From: DATKMG01 sp035541995
GTDB lineage: Bacteria; Acidobacteriota; Terriglobia; Versatilivoradales; Versatilivoraceae
Length of the DNA: 5,749 nt
Assembly (NCBI GenBank): GCA_035541995.1
Contig: DATKMG010000618.1
Span: forward strand, 1 to 5,749
Direction: 5' to 3'
Part shown: piece by piece, positions 1 to 4,338 of the stretch
Layout of the letters: the number at the start of each line of letters is the position of its first letter
How positions within the stretch are numbered: position 1 is the stretch's first letter
Translations under genes and position numbers: made by a program
The notes under the pieces: generated by a model
What the model saw: the letters and a program-made list of their open reading frames with translations, nothing else
What the model was told of the DNA's origin: nothing
Database searches by the model: none

Positions 1-2
1 AG

Positions 3-203
3 CGGGCGCTGCTGGCCAAGGCGCTGGTGGAGCAGGCGGGGATGACCGAGCGCGAGGCGGCCGGGGTGATGGGGTTGACAACAGGGTCGGCCGTCAGCAT
101 TCAGTTGCGGCGATTACAGCAAGCGCTCTCTCGGGAGGCGAAGTTGAGACGGCAGGCAACGGAGATTGAATCGCGACTCGTTAATTTACTTTTTAAGGGC
201 TGA
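3..203 (+). CDS. C-terminal part of REP-associated (Y1/IS200-like) transposase, 5' truncated by window
   Basis: The first in-frame codon is at 3 and the frame runs to TGA at 201-203, giving the last 66 residues of a protein that starts outside the window. The segment is helical and basic, with a helix-turn-helix-like stretch (GMTEREAAGVMGL, then TGSAVSIQLRRLQQAL) followed by a charged helix (EAKLRRQATEIESRLVNLL). This matches the DnaA-C/HTH-like tail that follows the Y1 tyrosine-transposase domain in many RAYT proteins. Those single-strand transposases of the IS200/IS605 superfamily act on short palindromic ends. The catalytic HUH and Tyr motifs would lie upstream and cannot be seen, so the assignment rests on the tail alone. 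An unrelated HTH regulator is the main alternative. The stop codon lies inside a small palindrome (196-207) that may be part of the element end, and a HigA remnant continues in the same frame 12 bases later. Confidence 0.55.
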   Translation, partial: RALLAKALVEQAGMTEREAAGVMGLTTGSAVSIQLRRLQQALSREAKLRRQATEIESRLVNLLFKG

Positions 204-209
204 CCCTAC
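180..209 (+). repeat. Putative right end of the RAYT element (AT-rich tract plus small palindrome)
   Basis: The last codons of the transposase run through an AT-rich tract (181-196) into AGGG-CTGA-CCCT (196-207), a 4-bp stem with a 4-base loop that contains the stop codon. Recognisable HigA coding sequence begins immediately after. Transposase genes that end inside the element's terminal repeat are known for RAYT elements. That this is the exact boundary is an inference, because the left end is outside the window and no second copy is available for comparison. Confidence 0.3.
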
Positions 210-215
210 ACATAT

Positions 216-371
216 ATGGACCAACACAGTCTCAGGCAAAAAGACCTTGTGGACGTGTTTGGGACACCAAGCATTGTGTCGGAAATCCTAAGTGGAAAGC
301 GGGAGTTGAATAAAGAGCACATCAAACGCCTGAGCGAACGCTTCCACGTATCTCCTGAATTATTCTTCTAG
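216..371 (+). pseudogene. higA: HigA-type antitoxin, C-terminal remnant (51 residues)
   Basis: The first ATG of the frame is at 216 and it ends at TAG 369-371. The peptide carries the classic C-terminal half of the HigA/XRE antitoxin helix-turn-helix: LRQKDLVDVFG (helix 1 and turn), SIVSEILSGKREL (recognition helix and the conserved L-x-G-K-R-x-L) and HIKRLSERFHVSPELFF (terminal helix and the usual HVSPxxFF end). Intact HigA proteins of this kind are roughly 100-130 residues, so the N-terminal half is missing. Upstream in the same frame come four codons and then the transposase stop, which fits disruption of the gene. No HigB-type toxin is visible; in this family the toxin normally precedes higA and would lie left of the window. 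The ATG at 216 is probably an internal Met, and no Shine-Dalgarno sequence precedes it. It is most likely a dead remnant, although a short DNA-binding peptide is possible. Confidence 0.75.
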
Positions 372-666
372 CGGGATAGCGACCTGCCCTTCCCAGAATC
401 TTATCCGGATGCTAGTGCCTGTCCTTAGTATTTGCGCATGAATTCCCGGCTGCCCAAGATGGACAGGGACGAGGCGGGGTACATCTGGCGGGGTGAGAAA
501 CTCCAAAAGGCGCTGCCGCGTACCTGGAAACGGTCGCAGGCTCTCCCCAGTCCTTTCACCATCTGCAGGTAGAAGTAGTTTTCTTTACCCAGGTTCTTCG
601 AGGCAATTTCTAAGCGGCCGGAGTTTTGACGAACGACAATAGTGGATCTCTTGTATGATATCGACC
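372..666. other. Intergenic stretch, no convincing gene
   Basis: No gene with a start, a ribosome binding site and a recognisable product was found here. The minus strand is free of stops from 676 down to TAA at 425-427 (83 codons), but it has no ATG in its first half and its translation, for example YFYLQMVKGLGRACDRFQ, matches no family I recognise. The plus strand holds a 44-codon ATG frame at 438-572, the antisense of the same stretch. The region may be a decayed gene tail or a dispersed repeat. The promoter for the downstream epimerase gene should lie here, but I could not find well-spaced -35/-10 boxes. Confidence 0.4.
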
Positions 667-673
667 AAAGGAG
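667..673 (+). promoter_or_regulatory. Shine-Dalgarno site deciding the epimerase start
   Basis: AAAGGAG ends five bases before the ATG at 679. The earlier in-frame ATG at 655 has no purine-rich site before it, and the eight residues it would add are not family-like. The start at 679 is therefore preferred. Confidence 0.75.
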
Positions 674-678
674 AAGTC

Positions 679-1938
679 ATGCCGATCAATAACAGCGTTA
701 GGAACACACTGTTAGAAATACGGGAGAGAGCGGTTGCCAACCTGAAGGACAGCGTATTGCCGTTCTGGGCCAGGGCCTGGGATCACGAACAGGGGGGGTT
801 TTTCGGGCGCCTCGACAGGGTGGGAAACGTCATCGATCCTTCCGAAAAGTTGCTCATCAAGCAGGTCCGGATGCTGTACAGCCTGTCAGCAGCCCATCGA
901 TTTGGAATTGCCGACCGGGGATACCTGGAACTGGCCCACCGGGGCTTCGACTATATCACCGGAACGATGTGGGACAACGAAGAGGGCGGGTTCTATTACT
1001 CCGTGAACCGCGAGGGCAGGCCTTCGAGCACAAGGAAGAACACGGACGTCCATGGCTATGTGTTGATCGGCCTGAGTGAGTATTACCTTGCCTCGCAGAG
1101 AAAGGAAGCCCTGGAATGGGGCAACAGGGTATTCAATGTCCTGGCGGAAAAGGCAAAGGACGGTGAACGGGGCTACAGGGAGGAATTCGATGACGGGAAA
1201 TGGCCCGTGCTGAACAGCGAGCAGATGAGCCTGGGCGACAGGAACGATATCAAGACGATTGACATGCACACAAACATCCTGGAAGGCCTGGTATACCTGT
1301 GCAGGGCCTCCTCGGACCAGAAACACAGGGCAGCCCTCGAATCGGTGCTCCGCCTCATCGTGGACAAGGGCCTCCACCCGGAGCAGTGCGGGATAACGGC
1401 CTTTGACTTCGATTGGAATCCGGTTCCCGACGTAGACGGCAGGTGGACAACGTCGTATGGCTTGAATGCCGAGCTGGCCTGGCTGCTCCTGGCGGCTGTG
1501 GACGTGCTGCACCATCCCAGAGAGTCCTATCGAAGAGCCATCCTGGGGCTCATCGATCATTCCCTGCGCTTCGGATTCGACCAGCAAAGAGGCGGCGTGG
1601 CTGCCTTCGGCCCCCTGAGAGGCTACGTGCTGTGCGCCGGGGACCTGCCTGCTAGACGACTCTGGAAATCGTGGTGGGCGCAGGCAGAGCTGCTCAATGC
1701 CCTGGCCTACGCCTACGAATGGACGAGGGAGCCGGGATACCTCGACGCCCTGGTGAAGCTGTTCGGCTGGATATGGGCTTATCAGATAGACCACGAATGC
1801 GGAGACTGGTACCAGGACGTCTACTGGGATTCCGGAAAGCCGCTGACCACGGAAAAGGGCGGGGAATGGAAGACCGCCTTCCATGCGAGCCGGGCCTTGA
1901 TCCAGACAAGCCAAGCGATCGACCGGATCGTATCCTGA
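679..1938 (+). CDS. N-acylglucosamine/cellobiose 2-epimerase (AGE) family protein
   Basis: The gene encodes 419 residues, the usual length for this (alpha/alpha)6-barrel family, with no signal peptide, so it is cytoplasmic. Family enzymes epimerise or isomerise sugars such as N-acetylglucosamine, cellobiose and mannose. Numbered from the ATG at 679, visible landmarks are GGFF near 40, KLLIKQVRMLYS near 57-68, MWDNEEGGFYYSVNREG near 97-113, DMHTNILEGL (195-204), RWTTSYGLNAELAWLLL (255-271), KSWWAQAE (330-337) and GEWKTAFHASRA (395-406). The closest layout is that of cellobiose 2-epimerases (SYGHDIE, WWPQAE, GPWKCPYH). His402 matches the C-terminal catalytic His. Leu262 stands where the other acid/base His is expected (SYG-H becomes SYG-L), and Asn199 replaces the second His of HxHxxxE. 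The usual epimerase reaction is therefore doubtful, and substrate is unknown. The start is set by AAAGGAG. A secreted glycoside hydrolase-like gene follows 73 bases later on the same strand. Confidence 0.88.
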   Translation: MPINNSVRNTLLEIRERAVANLKDSVLPFWARAWDHEQGGFFGRLDRVGNVIDPSEKLLIKQVRMLYSLSAAHRFGIADRGYLELAHRGFDYITGTMWDNEEGGFYYSVNREGRPSSTRKNTDVHGYVLIGLSEYYLASQRKEALEWGNRVFNVLAEKAKDGERGYREEFDDGKWPVLNSEQMSLGDRNDIKTIDMHTNILEGLVYLCRASSDQKHRAALESVLRLIVDKGLHPEQCGITAFDFDWNPVPDVDGRWTTSYGLNAELAWLLLAAVDVLHHPRESYRRAILGLIDHSLRFGFDQQRGGVAAFGPLRGYVLCAGDLPARRLWKSWWAQAELLNALAYAYEWTREPGYLDALVKLFGWIWAYQIDHECGDWYQDVYWDSGKPLTTEKGGEWKTAFHASRALIQTSQAIDRIVS

Positions 1939-2000
1939 GAGCAATTACTTCAGAGTGGATCCGCTTGCGGGGCTCAGGTCACTTGGAAGACACTTCACTG

Positions 2001-2006
2001 AGGAGG
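2001..2006 (+). promoter_or_regulatory. Shine-Dalgarno site deciding the hydrolase start
   Basis: A perfect AGGAGG lies five bases before the ATG at 2012. The frame is open upstream to an ATG at 1955, but that start would put 19 polar residues in front of a typical signal peptide. Both points favour 2012. Confidence 0.8.
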
Positions 2007-2011
2007 CATCT

Positions 2012-3040
2012 ATGACACACCATTTTCGTCCCGTGCTGTGGCTGCTCGCCTTTTCGTCTTTGGGAATATGCGCTACTCCACCGGAGGAACAAGATAAACA
2101 CAGCGTCGACCGATCATCGGCGACGATTCCAGAACCGCTTCATGGCGTCACAGTGGCCGATGATAGGGAGAGGGACATCAGAACGACCACATATTTGAAT
2201 GAAGTACTCAAATCTCTGGGCAATCTGACTTCAACTCCCACGGTTCGGATAGTGTATAGGCTAGAGGGATCAGATACGAATAAAGGTGCGAAAGCCAGCA
2301 CATATCGATCAGCGACGGAAGCCATATCGAAGAAAGGCTATATAATGGCTGAGGTCCTCGATTCAGCTTATGAGTTCTGCTTCGACGTGGCCGACCACGC
2401 CACGCGCTGGAACGACTACGTTTCCACCCTTGGAGATTACGTCGATATATGGGAAGTTGGAAATGAGATCAATGGCAACTGGCTCTCTAACTCCGATCCA
2501 ATCGCAATAAAAGGGCAACGTTGCCCATGGAAAGTTCCAAATACAACCGACCAAGACGTCGTCACGAAGATGATTAACGCCTACCATATTGTGAAAAAGG
2601 CCGGGAAAAAAGCTGCCCTCACACTTTATTACGAGCCCAACCCGGCTTGCACCAAGGCTATGGGGCCAGAATACGATCCGATTACATGGGCTACCCGAAA
2701 CGTCCCTGATGATATGAAAGCAGGCTTGGACTATGTCCTGCTTAGCAATTACCGGGACAAGTGTCCGAATTTCCGACCCGATTTCAATGCTCTATTTACC
2801 CAAATTCACAAGATATTTCCCAAAGCGAAACTCGGAATGGGTGAATGGGGCTATAGCCATGGCAGACCCAATAAAGCTGACCTCACGGAGTTGCTCAATT
2901 ACGGTTATAGCATTCATCCAGACATTCCAAACTGGGTCGGAGGTGTGTTCTTTTGGGAGTGGGGACGAGATGCTGTCCCCTACGATCCCAAGCCGGGCTC
3001 TATCTGGAATGTGATAAATACGGATCTCAGTAAGCAGTAG
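2012..3040 (+). CDS. Secreted clan GH-A-like TIM-barrel glycoside hydrolase, family unassigned
   Basis: The 342-residue product starts with a signal peptide: a short basic n-region, then VLWLLAFSSLGIC and a probable cleavage around residue 21. Cys20 gives a poor lipobox (LGIC), so lipoprotein status is uncertain. The rest reads like a (beta/alpha)8 barrel. DYVDIWEVGNEINGNWL ends a beta strand with the Asn-Glu pair typical of the acid/base (Glu152), and AKLGMGEWGYSHG carries Glu278, placed like the strand-7 nucleophile. GVFFWEWGRD resembles the aromatic strand-8 end. Four cysteines after the signal (in YEFCFD, GQRCPW, NPACTK, RDKCPN) suit an exported protein. This combination indicates a retaining glycosidase of clan GH-A, but I cannot name the family or substrate; it may be a catalytically altered relative. 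It lies 73 bases after the epimerase-family gene on the same strand and may be co-transcribed. Sampled G+C (28/60 at 2221-2280, 29/60 at 2701-2760) is clearly lower than in that neighbour. Confidence 0.65.
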   Translation: MTHHFRPVLWLLAFSSLGICATPPEEQDKHSVDRSSATIPEPLHGVTVADDRERDIRTTTYLNEVLKSLGNLTSTPTVRIVYRLEGSDTNKGAKASTYRSATEAISKKGYIMAEVLDSAYEFCFDVADHATRWNDYVSTLGDYVDIWEVGNEINGNWLSNSDPIAIKGQRCPWKVPNTTDQDVVTKMINAYHIVKKAGKKAALTLYYEPNPACTKAMGPEYDPITWATRNVPDDMKAGLDYVLLSNYRDKCPNFRPDFNALFTQIHKIFPKAKLGMGEWGYSHGRPNKADLTELLNYGYSIHPDIPNWVGGVFFWEWGRDAVPYDPKPGSIWNVINTDLSKQ

Positions 3041-3046
3041 AAATTG

Positions 3047-3067
3047 CGGTCGCGGACCGGGCGTTTT
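3047..3067 (+). terminator. Possible weak Rho-independent terminator after the hydrolase gene
   Basis: CGGTC-GCG-GACCG (3047-3059) forms a 5-bp GC-rich stem with a 3-base loop, starting 7 bases after the stop codon. A run of four T follows at 3064-3067. The stem is short and the T run is offset by four bases, so this is only a candidate. Confidence 0.3.
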
Positions 3068-3362
3068 GCCGAACGTTTACTTCGCCGGCGCTCAAGGTGC
3101 ACGCCAGACGTCTGTCCGCCTGATGAACTGCGATTGGGATGCGACAGCCTTCTCGTTTGGGCACTGCACGATAGGACGTGTGTTCGGTTACTCGAAAGAC
3201 CGTTGAGTGGGTTGGCGGCAGAGTTTCTCTATTCATCCATGGAAGATGGGTTCACTGGAGGGGTACGCTTGTATCGAGTGACTCCGAACCACCGGCAGTG
3301 CAGAAATCGCGCATCCTAGGCCAAGGGTCCAGGAAAAGAAGCCCCTTAAATGTGTGATAAAA
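3068..3362. other. Intergenic region between convergent genes, nothing recognised
   Basis: This stretch separates the plus-strand hydrolase gene from the minus-strand flavin reductase gene. Frames of 69-91 codons are open on both strands, but their translations are Arg/Cys-rich, have no ribosome binding site and resemble no family. I see no tRNA, tandem repeat or CRISPR structure. I translated the minus strand just beyond the flavin reductase stop in two frames and found no continuation of the truncated MBL-fold gene. Confidence 0.4.
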
Positions 3363-3905
3363 CTAGATACCAGCTGGAATTTTCGACCACATCATTTTCC
3401 TTCGGCTAATCTTACGTCCATCAGCTATAAAAGTACCGTCGCCAACTGCGTGAAAAGTTCGTTTCACTTTTCGCGAGTTATCAAAGTATGCAGCGAGGCC
3501 CTCGAGAACGACGATATTGTGCTTTTTAACGATGTCCACGACCTTACACTCAATATTAGCCAGGCATTCTGCTATTAATGGGGCTCTGACGTATTTTCCT
3601 TTCTCGGGCGTCAACATGAATTTGTGAAACTTGTCTGTATGGGCGCCCGAGCATGTTCCAATTCCAATAACTTTATCAAGCATGTCCACCGTAGGAATTG
3701 CAATAACACACTCCTTCGTTTTACGAAGAGCTGCAAAGGAATAGTTCCAAGGTCCTGTAGTTATGGCAAATCGAGGCGTAAAGTCCATAACCATTGTCCA
3801 CGAGATCGTCATTATATTGTTCTTTTTTCCGTCATGTGTTGTAACAAGAACAACTGGACCAGATTCAATCAACGTAAAGGCTTTACTGATTTTCAGTTTT
3901 TTCAT
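3363..3905 (-). CDS. Flavoredoxin-type flavin reductase (FMN-binding split barrel)
   Basis: The 180-residue product is near the usual length of the flavoredoxin/DIM6-NTAB family, FMN-binding split-barrel proteins that carry electrons or reduce flavin with NAD(P)H in the cytoplasm. Visible family stretches are SGPVVLVTTHDGKKNNIMT (about 15-33), ISWTMVMDFTPRFAITTGPW (about 34-53, the FMN-phosphate-binding region), TKECVIAIPTVDM, VIGIGTCSG, DKFHKF and APLIAECLANIECKV, then a basic tail (GRKISRRKMM). The start MKKLKISKAF is preferred over an upstream ATG at 4052, because the added 49 residues are Arg-rich noise overlapping another gene. Its ATG shares ATGA with the stop of the truncated MBL-fold frame, and no good Shine-Dalgarno precedes it, so translation may depend on coupling. 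The DNA is AT-rich (23 and 22 G+C in the 60-base blocks at 3661 and 3781), unlike the epimerase and propeller genes, which suggests transfer. The exact redox partner is unknown. Confidence 0.85.
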   Translation of the reverse strand: MKKLKISKAFTLIESGPVVLVTTHDGKKNNIMTISWTMVMDFTPRFAITTGPWNYSFAALRKTKECVIAIPTVDMLDKVIGIGTCSGAHTDKFHKFMLTPEKGKYVRAPLIAECLANIECKVVDIVKKHNIVVLEGLAAYFDNSRKVKRTFHAVGDGTFIADGRKISRRKMMWSKIPAGI

Positions 3906-4093
3906 ACATCCCAATGTCCGTGTGTCAGGATGATTAGCTGCACATCGGCGGGTCGGATCCCGGCGAGCGCTAACAAGCGCACAAATTGCTCTGCTTTGCC
4001 TCGAGGACCAGCATCGATGGCGATGACCCCGGCCTCTCTCAACACGTAGCACGTCTCGATTCGAAGTGGGATAGGAACGATCTCAACTATCAT
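3902..4093 (-). pseudogene. MBL-fold metallo-hydrolase, N-terminal remnant (63 residues)
   Basis: The frame starts at ATG 4093 and ends at TGA 3904-3902. It reads as the start of a metallo-beta-lactamase-fold hydrolase: VEIVPIPLRIETCYVLRE (first beta hairpin), GVIAIDAGPRGKAEQF (the D-x-G strand and loop), a helix, then VQLIILTHGHWD (51-62). The metal-binding motif HxHxDH is cut exactly after its Asp: residue 63 is Val instead of the expected second His pair member, and the stop follows. Intact proteins of this fold are usually 200 residues or more, so about three quarters is missing and the product cannot bind the normal two-metal centre. The 4-base overlap with the flavin reductase start may make this frame act as a coupled leader, whether by design or by accident. 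No strong Shine-Dalgarno was seen before 4093. A deletion, an insertion of the downstream gene, or an assembly join would all explain it. Confidence 0.75.
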
Positions 4094-4191
4094 ATTGGGT
4101 GCCCATCGTCTGTCGGAACAAGGAACGTTGCCGCTGCCTAACGGCGGGGTGGATCAGCCGTCCCCAGACTTACCATGCCTCTCGTTGCTTA

Positions 4192-4228
4192 AGGTCAGTT
4201 CAGACCTGTGCGTGCGCTCTTGCACGCA
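4192..4228. repeat. Two adjacent small inverted repeats
   Basis: AGGTC-AGTTCA-GACCT (4192-4207, 5-bp stem) is followed one base later by TGCGTGC-GCTCTT-GCACGCA (4209-4228, 7-bp stem). Both have 6-base loops. No T run follows on either strand, so they are not ordinary terminators. They lie between the propeller gene and the MBL-fold remnant and could be operator sites, an RNA fold in the transcript, or chance. Confidence 0.35.
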
Positions 4229-4338
4229 TGCTCGATATAGTCACGAGTAATGTCAATATCATCCATCCTCAATCCATGCGAAACCTGTCCAGAAGAATGA
4301 ACGGGGCTGCGATCATGCCGCACAAGACGGCGAGGGAC

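Noticed and set aside
626..659. TTGACG (626-631) and TATGAT (654-659) as a sigma-70 promoter for the epimerase gene
   Set aside because: The spacer would be 22 bases, well beyond the usual 16-18, and no better-spaced partner was found for either box.
886..1944. Long minus-strand open frame (352 codons) antisense to the epimerase gene
   Set aside because: It lies opposite a gene with clear family motifs, its translation is Pro/Val/Gln-rich without a recognisable domain, and it has no Shine-Dalgarno support. It is a codon-bias shadow.
3027..3236. Minus-strand frame of 69 codons in the intergenic region after the hydrolase gene
   Set aside because: It overlaps the hydrolase 3' end, has no ribosome binding site, and shows no recognisable family.
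3624..4049. Plus-strand open frame of 141 codons opposite the flavoredoxin gene
   Set aside because: Its translation is Cys/Arg/Asn-rich with no domain, while the opposite strand has a clear flavoredoxin.
4136..4190. Integron attC-like site (GCCTAAC ... CGTTGCT)
   Set aside because: The terminal boxes match only in part, the inner arms (ACGGC/GCCGT) do not extend into an attC-like stem, and no integrase or cassette pattern is present.
4195..4266. Small minus-strand frame of 23 codons with a GAGG before its ATG
   Set aside because: It is very short, overlaps the hairpins, resembles no known protein, and could arise by chance.
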